Assembly: GCA_046759145.1 (NCBI GenBank)
Contig: JBHIBR010000115.1
Location: 1-6,295 of the forward strand
DNA length: 6,295 nucleotides
Source of the DNA: JBHIBR01 sp046759145 [NCBI: Nitrospinota bacterium]
GTDB taxonomy: Bacteria; UBA8248
Direction: 5' to 3'
Numbering within the stretch: position 1 is the first letter of the stretch; each line of letters begins with the position of its first letter. The notes under the pieces were generated by a model. That model was not told where the DNA came from, did not search any database, and was given only the letters and a program-made list of their open reading frames with translations. Below, one piece after another: positions 1 through 5,776 of the stretch. Both the position numbers and the translations under genes were made by a program.

Positions 1-1
1 C

Positions 2-394
2 CAGCGGGTGATCACCATCCACCTGGATGAGACCCTCGGCCTGGTGGAGGAGATCATGCGCCTGGCGGAGATCCGCCACGTCCCGGTGGTGAAGGGGGGT
101 GAGCTGGTGGGCATCGTGAGCCAGCGGGACCTCTTGCGCGCCATGCTGAGCTCGGCGGTCAACCCCACCCTCGAGGAGCAGAAGAGCTTCCTCGAGTCGG
201 TGGACATCCAGAAAGCCATGACGACCGAGGTGGTCACCATCGGCGCGGATGCCCCGGTGCGGGAGGCCGCCCGGCTCATGCTCGAGCGCAGGATCGGCTG
301 CCTTCCCGTCCTGGGAGAAAAGGGAGAATTGGTGGGGCTCCTGACCGAGGCCGACATCCTCCGCTACCTGGTGGAGCAGCTCCCGGAGGCGTGA
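2..394 (+). CDS. Tandem CBS-domain protein, 5' end cut by window edge
   Basis: The reading frame is open from the first bases of the window (Q-R-V-I-T-I-H-L-D-E) to a TGA at 392-394, giving 130 visible residues. Two CBS repeats can be read. The first runs from the left edge to about residue 51 and contains IRHVPVV and GELVGIVSQRDLLRAML. After a linker, the second starts near DIQKAMTTEVVTIGADAPV and ends with GCLPVL, GELVGLLTEADILRYL. Paired CBS motifs form a Bateman module, which in this family binds adenine nucleotides such as AMP, ATP or SAM and acts as an energy or ligand sensor. No effector domain is fused in the visible part, so it is probably a stand-alone sensor of about 140 residues acting in the cytoplasm. 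A GTG at position 8 could serve as a start, but it lies inside the first CBS strand. The real start is therefore most likely just upstream of the window. Partner and ligand cannot be told from sequence. Confidence 0.9.
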   Translation, partial: QRVITIHLDETLGLVEEIMRLAEIRHVPVVKGGELVGIVSQRDLLRAMLSSAVNPTLEEQKSFLESVDIQKAMTTEVVTIGADAPVREAARLMLERRIGCLPVLGEKGELVGLLTEADILRYLVEQLPEA

Positions 395-413
395 GGGGGA
401 GGCCGCCTCGGGC

Positions 414-763
414 AGGGACCTCGCGGGCAAGGTGGCGGTGGTGACTGCGGCCAGCAAGGGCCTCGGCAAAGCGACCGCCCTGGGCCTGGCCCGCGAGGGG
501 GCAAAGGTGGCTCTCTGCTCCCGCGACCGCGCTCGCATAGAGGCGGCGGCCCGGGAGGTGACTGAGGCCGGCGGGGGGCCGAGGCGCGCGGGGTGAGCCC
601 CGAAGAGGTGCTGCGGGAGGTGGAGCGGGGGATCCCGCTCGGCCGGATCGGCCGGCCCGAGGAGCTGGCCGCCCTGGTGGTGTTCCTGGCCCTTCCCGCG
701 AGCTCCTACATCGCGGGGGCAGCCTTCCAGGTGGACGGAGGCCGCATCCGCAGCCTCTATTGA
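414..763 (+). pseudogene. Remnant of a short-chain dehydrogenase/reductase (SDR, FabG-like), middle deleted and frameshifted
   Basis: Two pieces of one SDR gene remain. From 417 one frame reads DLAGKVAVVTAASKGLGKA, followed by LAREGAKVALCSRDR. This is the first Rossmann strand and a TxxxSxGxG-type NAD(P)-binding loop, and it runs to a TGA at 594-596. From about 581, in another frame, one reads GVSPEEVLREVERGIPLGR, GRPEELAALVVFLA, SSYIAGAAFQVDGG and RIRSLY, ending in TGA at 761-763. This is the typical SDR C-terminus. Intact relatives have about 250-265 residues; here about 55 remain at each end, so roughly 140-150 codons are missing. The loss includes the NAG motif and the catalytic Ser and Tyr-x-x-x-Lys. 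The N-terminal frame also has no ATG, GTG or TTG between its upstream stop (342-344) and 417. The codon where a start is expected (414-416) is AGG, although a GGGGGAGG ribosome-binding-like stretch precedes it. No working enzyme can be made from this locus as written. An assembly or sequencing artefact is the main alternative to genuine decay. Confidence 0.88.
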
Positions 764-789
764 GAGGGAAAGGGGAGGCCTAGAAGACG

Positions 790-805
790 CTGGAGGGCCC
801 TCCGG
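790..805. other. Perfect palindrome GGAGGGCCCTCC, possible hairpin between convergent genes
   Basis: Positions 792-803 form a perfect 12-base palindrome. With the flanking C-G and U-G pairs, an RNA could fold a 6-bp stem with a GGCC loop. It sits in the 98-base gap between the SDR remnant (+ strand) and the end of the Cys-rich gene (- strand), where a terminator would be expected. Read on the - strand, it is followed after some 15 bases by a pyrimidine-rich stretch (CCTCCCCTTTCCCTCTC), but no proper U-tract abuts the stem. It may be a weak bidirectional terminator or chance in GC-rich DNA. Nothing else is seen between 764 and 861. Confidence 0.3.
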
Positions 806-861
806 CAGGCTTGCTCCTTCGCGGCGCACTCGCCCTCGCCGCCGTCCTCCCTCCCATCCCC

Positions 862-1167
862 TCAGGACCTCTTCTTGAAGAGGTTCTCGAAAGCCTCCCG
901 CGCCTTCTGGGCGACCTGGGGGCCCCCCGCCGCATCCCCGGCCTCGCGGAGCTCGTAGAAATCGCAGAAATTGTTCAGCTCTTTGTCCCGGACCCACTCC
1001 GCCGCGGGCTCAAGGCACTGGTTGTGGGCGTTGCGGTCGTAGAAACGGCACTGGACACAGCAGTGGAGGTCCCGGCGGCAGTGCGGGCATAGCTCGTGGC
1101 GGGCCACACTTCCCTCCCACGCGATGGAGCGGCCGCAGAAGGCACAGTGAGCAGAGATGGTGCGCAT
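862..1167 (-). CDS. Small Cys-rich, probable zinc-binding protein of unknown function (101 aa)
   Basis: Read on the - strand from an ATG at 1167 to a TGA at 864-862, this gives 101 residues. The start is preferred because GGAGG (1178-1174 on the - strand) lies six bases upstream. The same frame stays open far upstream through the antisense of uvrA, which is a high-GC artefact. The N-terminus holds two CxxC pairs (CAFC at residues 8-11, CPHC at 27-30), as in a zinc ribbon. A second Cys cluster, HCCVQCRFYD, follows, then NQCLEPAAEWVRDKELNNF and CDFYEL. The C-terminal 30 residues are charged and probably helical (QKAREAFENLFKK). The CRFYD...NQC.EP...V.DKE..NFCD block resembles a conserved uncharacterised bacterial small protein family I recall from several Gram-negative lineages; its biochemical role is unknown to me. 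No signal peptide or membrane segment is seen, so it is probably cytoplasmic. It is transcribed divergently from uvrA. Confidence 0.85.
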   Translation of the reverse strand: MRTISAHCAFCGRSIAWEGSVARHELCPHCRRDLHCCVQCRFYDRNAHNQCLEPAAEWVRDKELNNFCDFYELREAGDAAGGPQVAQKAREAFENLFKKRS

Positions 1168-1200
1168 GGGCAACCTCCAGAGGCCAACCAACCCGTCCCT

Positions 1201-1206
1201 ATTATA
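1201..1206 (-). promoter_or_regulatory. Candidate -10 box (TATAAT) for the Cys-rich gene
   Basis: On the - strand, positions 1206 to 1201 read TATAAT, an exact sigma-70-type -10 hexamer, in the only AT-rich patch of this neighbourhood. It would start transcription near 1194, giving a leader of about 27 bases before the ATG at 1167. At 17-base spacing the -35 position reads TGGAGC, a poor match to TTGACA, so the promoter call rests mainly on the -10 box and its placement. Confidence 0.45.
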
Positions 1207-1241
1207 AGGATCGGGAGGGGAGGGCTCCAGCCGCAGCCCGC

Positions 1242-1271
1242 TTGACGGAGGGAGATAGCGGAAAAGATACT
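1242..1271 (+). promoter_or_regulatory. Candidate sigma-70-type promoter for uvrA
   Basis: TTGACG (1242-1247, five of six consensus bases) is followed after 18 bases by GATACT (1266-1271, four of six). Transcription would begin near 1278, about 55 bases before the preferred uvrA ATG. It lies back-to-back with the candidate promoter of the Cys-rich gene. I looked for LexA operators of the CTGT-N8-ACAG and GAAC-N4-GTTC kinds around it and saw none, so SOS control is not evident here. Consensus matching by eye only. Confidence 0.4.
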
Positions 1272-1285
1272 GGTAGGATGGGCAT

Positions 1286-1304
1286 GCGGTGCGCGGGCGC
1301 ACGC
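1286..1304 (+). other. Small hairpin in the uvrA leader
   Basis: GTGCG (1289-1293) and CGCAC (1298-1302) are inverted repeats around a CGGG loop. The GC at 1286-1287 pairs with GC at 1303-1304 across a single bulged G. The seven-pair stem lies between the candidate transcription start and the ATG at 1333, about 28 bases before the start. It also overlaps nearly up to the alternative GTG start at 1306. It could modulate translation or be incidental in GC-rich sequence. Confidence 0.25.
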
Positions 1305-1332
1305 AGTGGCAAGCGGCGGAACTGAGGGCTCC

Positions 1333-4281
1333 ATGGCCCAGGCCATCGTCATCGAGGGCGCACGTGAGCACAACCTCAAGAACATCTCCCTGCGCCTTCC
1401 CCGCGAGCGCCTCATTGTGGTGACCGGGCCGAGCGGCTCGGGCAAATCCAGCCTCGCCTTCGACACCATCTACGCCGAGGGCCACCGACGCTACGTGGAG
1501 TCCCTCTCCACTTACGCCCGCCAGTTCCTGGAGCGGGTGGAGAAACCTGATGTGGACCTGGTGGAGGGGATCAGCCCCGCCATCGCCATCCAGCAGAGAA
1601 ACCCCGTCAAGCACTCCCGCTCCACGGTCGGCACCGCCACCGAGGTCTACGACTACCTCCGCCTTCTCTTCGCCAAGGTGGGGGTGACCCACTGCCCTGA
1701 CTGCGGGCGCCCGGTGCGACCCTCCACTGTGCAGGAGACCGTGGAGCAACTCCTCCGTGACCATCCCGGCCGGCGTGCCCTGGTGCTCTTCCCGACGGGG
1801 CTGGGGCCGGGGGACGCCCTGGAAGAGGCGCTGGGAGGCCTCTCCGCCCGCGGATTCGCGCGGGTGGAAGTGGGCGGAGAGGTCCACCTCCTCGCGCCGG
1901 GGTTGGGGGCAAGGCTCGCCCCGGCCCTGGGAGCAGGGGTGCCGCTACGCGGGGTGGCAGACCGGGTGGTGCTGGAGGAGTCCCACCGCGCGCGGCTGGC
2001 CGACTCCCTAGAAGTGGCCTTCAACGAGGGCCAGGGGGCCGCGCTCGTGCAATTGCTGGAAGGCGCCCCTGCCGAGGGTCGGGGCCGAGCGGCCGAGCCC
2101 TCCCCTCATCCGGCCCCCCCGCGCGGTCCCCTCCTGCGCTTCAGCCGGAGTTTCGAGTGCCCCGACTGCGGCCGCACCTTCGAGCCTCCGACGCCGCTCC
2201 TCTTCTCCTTCAATAGCCCCCAGGGGGCCTGTCCCGCCTGCGGGGGATTCGGCAACACCCTCGACTTCGACCCCGACCTCATCGTGCCCGACTGGAACAA
2301 GACCCTCGCCCAGGGGGCGGTAGAGCCTTGGGCCAAGCCCCGCTACCGCTACCGCTGGGGCCGCCTGCTCCAGGAGCTCTCCCAGGAGAAGGGCCTCGAC
2401 CTGCACAAACCCTTCAAGGATCTCTCCGCCCGGGAGCGGCGCTGGATCTTCCAGGGGGTGGGGAGCTTCCCGGGGGTCCAGGGTTTCTTCGAGAGGCTCA
2501 GGCGGAAAAAATACAAGGTCTGGGTGCGGGTGTTCATCCGCCAGTACCAGAGCTCGGTCCCCTGCCGGCGCTGCCGGGGGAGCCGGCTGCGGGAGGAGGC
2601 CCTCTTCGTCCGCGTGGGGGGGAAGACCATCGCCGAGGTGACGGCCCTCTCGGTCCGCGAGGCGCTCCGCTTCGTGGAGGGGTTCTCCCTCCCCCCCGCC
2701 CCGCAGGCGGTGGCCCAGGACATCCTCGAGCAGCTTCGCCAGAGGCTCTCCTTCCTGGAGTACGTGGGGGTGGACTACCTCACCCTGGATCGCCTCACCC
2801 GCACCCTCTCGGGGGGAGAGGCGCAGCGGATCAACCTCGCCAACCAGCTCGGGGCGCAGCTGACCGGCACCCTCTACATCCTGGACGAGCCGACGGTCGG
2901 CCTCCACCCCCGCGACAACGCCCGCCTCCTCACCATCCTCCGGAGCCTCGTGGAGAGGGGCAACAGCCTCCTGGTGGTCGAGCACGACCGAGACGTCATC
3001 TCGGCGGCCGACTACCTCGTGGACCTGGGGCCGCGGGCGGGGGAGAACGGGGGTGAGGTGGTGTTCGCGGGGGAGAGGGAGGAGTTCCTCCGCGCGGCCT
3101 CCTCCTCCACCGCCCGCTACCTACGGGGGGAGCAACAGGTCGTCCCCCCTCGGCCCCGCCCCCAGGCGCGCGCGAGGGGGGCGCCCGGCGGGCGCCTCGT
3201 GGCGCGGACAAGAGGTCCCGACGGCGTGCGCCGCCTCTCCCTGCTGGGCGCCCGGGAGAACAACCTCAAAGGGGTGGACCTCCACCTCCCCCTGGGCAAG
3301 TTCATCTGCATTACGGGGGTCTCGGGTTCGGGCAAGAGCACCCTCATCCACGACACCCTCTACAACGCCCTCGACCGCATCTTCCACAGCTCGCCCGGGC
3401 GCATCGGCTCCTTCAAGCAGATCCACGGCTTCGAGCACATCCGCGACGTGGTCCTCCTGGACCAGAACCCCATCGGCCGCACCCCCCGGAGCAACCCCGT
3501 CACCTACATCAAGGCCTACGACCCCATCCGGAGGCTCTTCGCCGAGACGCCCGCAGCGCGCAGACTGCGCCTGGGGCCGGGCCACTTCTCTTTCAATGTG
3601 CCGGGGGGTCGCTGCGAGAAGTGCGCGGGCTCGGGCCACCTCAAGGTGGAGATGCACTTCATGGCGGACATCTTCATCCGCTGCCCCGAGTGCGAGGGAA
3701 GGCGCTTCCACCACTCGGCCCTGGAAGTCCGCTGCCGGGGGCTGGCCATCCCCGAGGTGCTGGAGCTCACGGTGAACGAGGCCCTGCAGTTCTTCCACGA
3801 CTCCCCGCCGGTGGTGAACAAGCTCCTGGCGCTGCGGGAGGTGGGCCTGGGTTACCTGCGGCTGGGCCAGCCCGCCACCACCCTCTCGGGGGGGGAGGCC
3901 CAGCGGCTCAAGGTGGCCGCCCAGCTCGCCTCGAAGCCCCCCCGGGACGTCCTCTACCTGCTGGACGAGCCCACCACGGGGCTCCACTTCCAGGACGTGG
4001 AGTGCCTCCTCCGGGTGCTCCGGCGCCTGGTGGCCTTGGGCAATACGGTGGTGGTCATCGAGCACAACCTGGATGTCATCCGCGCCGCCGACCACATCAT
4101 CGACCTCGGGCCGGAGGGGGGCGAGAGGGGGGGGACCATCGTGGTCGAGGGGCCCCCGGAGATGGTGGCGGAGCACCCGGACAGTCATACCGGCCGCTTC
4201 CTCAAGACCTACCTCCAGAGGCTGCGGCCCGCCCCGAAGCCCATTCCGACAGCAGGCGCCCCTTCCGGCGAGGCGGTCTGA
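1333..4281 (+). CDS. uvrA: Excinuclease ABC subunit A (UvrA), nucleotide excision repair
   Basis: A complete 982-residue UvrA, the ATP-dependent damage-recognition subunit that loads UvrB onto lesions. It has two ABC modules. Module I has Walker A GPSGSGKS at 32-39, signature LSGGEAQR at 492-499, Walker B LYILDEP at 514-520 and H-loop His551. Module II has Walker A GVSGSGKST at 662-670, signature LSGGEAQR at 851-858, Walker B LYLLDEP at 874-880 and His911. Zinc-module cysteines are present: C121/C124 with C411/C414, the CxxC-x20-CxxC set C276/C279/C300/C303, and the C-terminal CxxC-x19-CxxC set C761/C764/C784/C787. Length fits the family (about 940-1000). The ATG at 1333 is chosen because family members start a few residues before the IxGAREHNLKN motif and GAGGG lies just upstream; an in-frame GTG at 1306 would add nine residues. 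The UvrB-binding region (about 130-265) is Gly/Ala/Leu-rich and lacks the usual KGE[HY]-type motif. The segment FFERLRRKKYKVWVRVFIRQ before C411 suggests a non-Escherichia-like UvrA subgroup. Confidence 0.97.
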   Translation: MAQAIVIEGAREHNLKNISLRLPRERLIVVTGPSGSGKSSLAFDTIYAEGHRRYVESLSTYARQFLERVEKPDVDLVEGISPAIAIQQRNPVKHSRSTVGTATEVYDYLRLLFAKVGVTHCPDCGRPVRPSTVQETVEQLLRDHPGRRALVLFPTGLGPGDALEEALGGLSARGFARVEVGGEVHLLAPGLGARLAPALGAGVPLRGVADRVVLEESHRARLADSLEVAFNEGQGAALVQLLEGAPAEGRGRAAEPSPHPAPPRGPLLRFSRSFECPDCGRTFEPPTPLLFSFNSPQGACPACGGFGNTLDFDPDLIVPDWNKTLAQGAVEPWAKPRYRYRWGRLLQELSQEKGLDLHKPFKDLSARERRWIFQGVGSFPGVQGFFERLRRKKYKVWVRVFIRQYQSSVPCRRCRGSRLREEALFVRVGGKTIAEVTALSVREALRFVEGFSLPPAPQAVAQDILEQLRQRLSFLEYVGVDYLTLDRLTRTLSGGEAQRINLANQLGAQLTGTLYILDEPTVGLHPRDNARLLTILRSLVERGNSLLVVEHDRDVISAADYLVDLGPRAGENGGEVVFAGEREEFLRAASSSTARYLRGEQQVVPPRPRPQARARGAPGGRLVARTRGPDGVRRLSLLGARENNLKGVDLHLPLGKFICITGVSGSGKSTLIHDTLYNALDRIFHSSPGRIGSFKQIHGFEHIRDVVLLDQNPIGRTPRSNPVTYIKAYDPIRRLFAETPAARRLRLGPGHFSFNVPGGRCEKCAGSGHLKVEMHFMADIFIRCPECEGRRFHHSALEVRCRGLAIPEVLELTVNEALQFFHDSPPVVNKLLALREVGLGYLRLGQPATTLSGGEAQRLKVAAQLASKPPRDVLYLLDEPTTGLHFQDVECLLRVLRRLVALGNTVVVIEHNLDVIRAADHIIDLGPEGGERGGTIVVEGPPEMVAEHPDSHTGRFLKTYLQRLRPAPKPIPTAGAPSGEAV

Positions 4282-4284
4282 GGC

Positions 4285-4294
4285 GGGAGGGAGG
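4285..4294 (+). promoter_or_regulatory. Strong ribosome binding site deciding a TTG start
   Basis: GGGAGGGAGG begins four bases after the uvrA stop codon. Its first GGAGG (4286-4290) lies seven bases before the TTG at 4298, an ideal spacing. The second (4290-4294) would be only three bases away. There is no ATG or GTG in the hydrolase frame between the uvrA stop and the hydrophobic N-terminal segment, so this site supports TTG as the start. Its closeness to the uvrA stop allows translational coupling. Confidence 0.65.
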
Positions 4295-4297
4295 CCC

Positions 4298-5473
4298 TTG
4301 GCCGGCGAAGCACGGGGGGGGCGGTGGGGGCGGGAAGTCCTCTTCCTGCTGGGGCTGCTGGCCCTGCTGGCGGCCGCCCTGGGAGTGCTCATCTCGCCGG
4401 CCTTTCGGCTGGCCCGCAGCGCCCTCCTCCTCCAGGCCCTCCTTCAGCCCGGCCCCAGTTCCCTCCTCTACCAACTGACCGAGCCGCCCACCCGGCGAGG
4501 GCTCTCCCTCTCTGTGGCGGGGGAGGCCCTTCGCTCCGACCTCTACCTCCCCGCCGGGGAGGGTCCCCACCCCGGCCTCCTCGCCATCCACGGCCTCACC
4601 GACCGGGGCAAGGACGACCCCAACCTCGCCCGCCTCGCCGAGACCCTGGCCCGGGGCGGATGGGCCGTGATGGTGCCCGAGTTTCCCGCCATGAAGGCCC
4701 TGCGGGCGGAGGCCGGCGAAGCGAAGCGGGTGGCGGCATTCTTCCTCGCGCTCGAGAAGTTGCAGGAGGTGCGGAGGGGTTCCTCGGGCCTGCTCGCTTT
4801 CTCCTTCGGGGCGGGCCCCGCCTTCCTGGCCGCGGCCAGGCCCGAAGTGCGCGAGCGGGTCCGCTACGTGGTGGCCTTCGGCGCCTACTACGACCCCTTC
4901 AACGTCATCCGCTTCCTCACGACGGGACACTACGAGTTCGGCGGAGAGCGCTTCCAGGGGACGCCCCGGCGGGAGGGGAAGTGGTTCTTCGTGCTGTTCA
5001 ACCTCCACACCTTCGACCTCGGCCCCTGGGAGCAAGTGGTGCGCGCCATCGTAAGCCGCAAGCTCCACGACGAGCGGGCGCCCATCGCCGACCTGACGCG
5101 ACGGCTGCCTCCCCGGGGGCAGAAGCTCCTGGCCCTGGTGGAGAACTCCGACCCCGCGCGCTTTTCCTCCCTCCTCGCCGAGCAACCCCGCCAGTGGCTT
5201 GATCGGGCCCGGGCACTCTCTATGGAAGGTGTGCTCCCCCGCACGCGGGCGAAGTTCTTCCTCATCCACGGCCGCCTGGACCCCCTGGTTCCCCACACCG
5301 AGAGCCTGCGCCTCCAAGCCTCGGCCGGGGACCCGGAAAGGGTATCGGTGACCCTGGTCCGCTTCTTCAAGCACGTGGAAACCCGCAGGCCCGGTACGTT
5401 CCTCACCCTGGGGGCGGACGCCGGGCGGCTCGCCCTCGTCCTCTACCGCATCCTGGAACTCGCGGGAGAGTGA
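4298..5473 (+). CDS. Membrane-anchored alpha/beta hydrolase, substrate unknown (TTG start, 391 aa)
   Basis: From TTG at 4298 to TGA at 5471-5473, 391 residues. Basic residues (R6, R9, R12) precede a hydrophobic helix at about 14-32 (LFLLGLLALLAAALGVLI), a signal anchor or uncleaved signal peptide. The C-terminal catalytic domain would then probably face the periplasm or outside. The hydrolase fold begins near VAGEALRSDLYLPAGEG. Oxyanion-loop AIHG is at 96-99. The nucleophile elbow AFSFGAG puts the likely catalytic Ser at 169; its first position is Ala where GxSxG has Gly. LIHGRLDPLVP gives the likely acid Asp328, and FFKHVE gives the likely His359. Spacing and order match a Ser-Asp-His triad of the dienelactone hydrolase/prolyl oligopeptidase-like superfamily. 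The insert between Ser169 and Asp328 is long and partly aromatic (YYDPFNVIRF), as in a lid. The natural ester or peptide substrate cannot be deduced. It follows uvrA by 16 bases and is probably co-transcribed. A run of eight Gs (4314-4321) near the start is a spot for frame errors. Confidence 0.85.
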   Translation: MAGEARGGRWGREVLFLLGLLALLAAALGVLISPAFRLARSALLLQALLQPGPSSLLYQLTEPPTRRGLSLSVAGEALRSDLYLPAGEGPHPGLLAIHGLTDRGKDDPNLARLAETLARGGWAVMVPEFPAMKALRAEAGEAKRVAAFFLALEKLQEVRRGSSGLLAFSFGAGPAFLAAARPEVRERVRYVVAFGAYYDPFNVIRFLTTGHYEFGGERFQGTPRREGKWFFVLFNLHTFDLGPWEQVVRAIVSRKLHDERAPIADLTRRLPPRGQKLLALVENSDPARFSSLLAEQPRQWLDRARALSMEGVLPRTRAKFFLIHGRLDPLVPHTESLRLQASAGDPERVSVTLVRFFKHVETRRPGTFLTLGADAGRLALVLYRILELAGE

Positions 5474-5537
5474 GCCGCGATTGGGGGGCCACTATTTAGC
5501 GACGCTCGAAAGGGTGCATTCGCCAGGACAGGTGAGC

Positions 5538-5544
5538 GGAGGAG
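5538..5544 (+). promoter_or_regulatory. Ribosome binding site for the XapX-like gene
   Basis: GGAGGAG lies nine bases before a TTG at 5554 and eighteen before the first in-frame ATG at 5563. It is the best Shine-Dalgarno match in the gap after the hydrolase. Its spacing favours the TTG as start. Confidence 0.5.
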
Positions 5545-5553
5545 AACCTCGAC

Positions 5554-5724
5554 TTGGGCGACATGATGGGGGCCTTCGCGACTGGGGTCGGGATCGGCGT
5601 CATCTTCACCCTCCTCCACCTTCCCGCCCCGGTGCCCCGGGCCTTCGCCGGAGTGCTCGGGATCGTGGGGATGTGGGTGGGTTTCGCGCTCGTGATCTTG
5701 GTGCGGGATAGGTGGCTCAGATAA
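5554..5724 (+). CDS. XapX-like small two-helix membrane protein (56 aa)
   Basis: Starting at TTG 5554 and ending in TAA at 5722-5724, 56 residues; ATG codons at 5563 and 5566 would give 53 or 52. Two hydrophobic segments can be read: about residues 6-21 (AFATGVGIGVIFTLLH) and 29-49 (AFAGVLGIVGMWVGF, then ALVILV). A short PAPVPR turn links them, and a charged tail RDRWLR ends the protein. The pattern of a Gly-rich first helix, a P-x-P-x-P loop, a GVLGIVGMWVG second helix and a total length near 50 matches the small XapX (DUF1427) family, whose role is uncharacterised. It is expected to sit in the inner membrane with both termini on the same side. It lies 80 bases downstream of the hydrolase in the same direction and could belong to the uvrA-hydrolase transcript. 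The gap between them shows no obvious promoter or terminator. It is short enough to be lost by length-filtered gene calling. Confidence 0.75.
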   Translation: MGDMMGAFATGVGIGVIFTLLHLPAPVPRAFAGVLGIVGMWVGFALVILVRDRWLR

Positions 5725-5776
5725 AAGGCTCCCGAACCGAGAGGGGTCGAGCCCGCGCCGATCGGGGCGCCGTGGA

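Noticed and set aside
811-1092. + strand frame of 93 codons opposite the Cys-rich gene
   Set aside because: It overlaps the antisense of a gene with a strong Cys pattern. Its Leu/Ala/Val-rich sequence is the expected shadow of that gene.
1278-1325. 15-codon ATG frame (MGMRCAGARSGKRRN) ending eight bases before the uvrA ATG, as a possible leader peptide
   Set aside because: It starts almost at the predicted transcription start, has no clear ribosome binding site, and has no run of regulatory codons. Chance is the simpler explanation.
1306-1332. GTG at 1306 as the uvrA start
   Set aside because: It would add nine residues (ASGGTEGS-like) not typical of UvrA N-termini and lies immediately behind the leader hairpin. 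ATG 1333 fits the family's start better, though GTG cannot be excluded.
1168-1887. Upstream extension of the Cys-rich gene's - strand frame, open to 1887 and giving 341 residues
   Set aside because: The extension runs antisense through uvrA and has the Gly/Val/His/Leu-rich composition typical of reverse frames in GC-rich genes. The ATG at 1167 has a well-placed GGAGG and begins just before the conserved Cys motif.
2328-4478. Further + strand open frames of 240-285 codons inside uvrA
   Set aside because: Pro/Gly/Arg-rich translations without domain motifs, overlapping the proven uvrA frame.
3121-5374. Two long - strand open frames (423 and 390 codons) opposite uvrA and the hydrolase
   Set aside because: They are antisense shadows produced by high GC at third codon positions. 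No motif was recognisable, and the + strand carries clear, conserved genes.
5727-5770. Possible terminators between the convergent XapX-like and dinB genes: GGCTC/GAGCC (5727-5753) and GCGCC/GGCGC (5755-5770) stems
   Set aside because: Each stem has only five pairs, the first has a 17-base loop, and neither is followed by a T-run on either strand.
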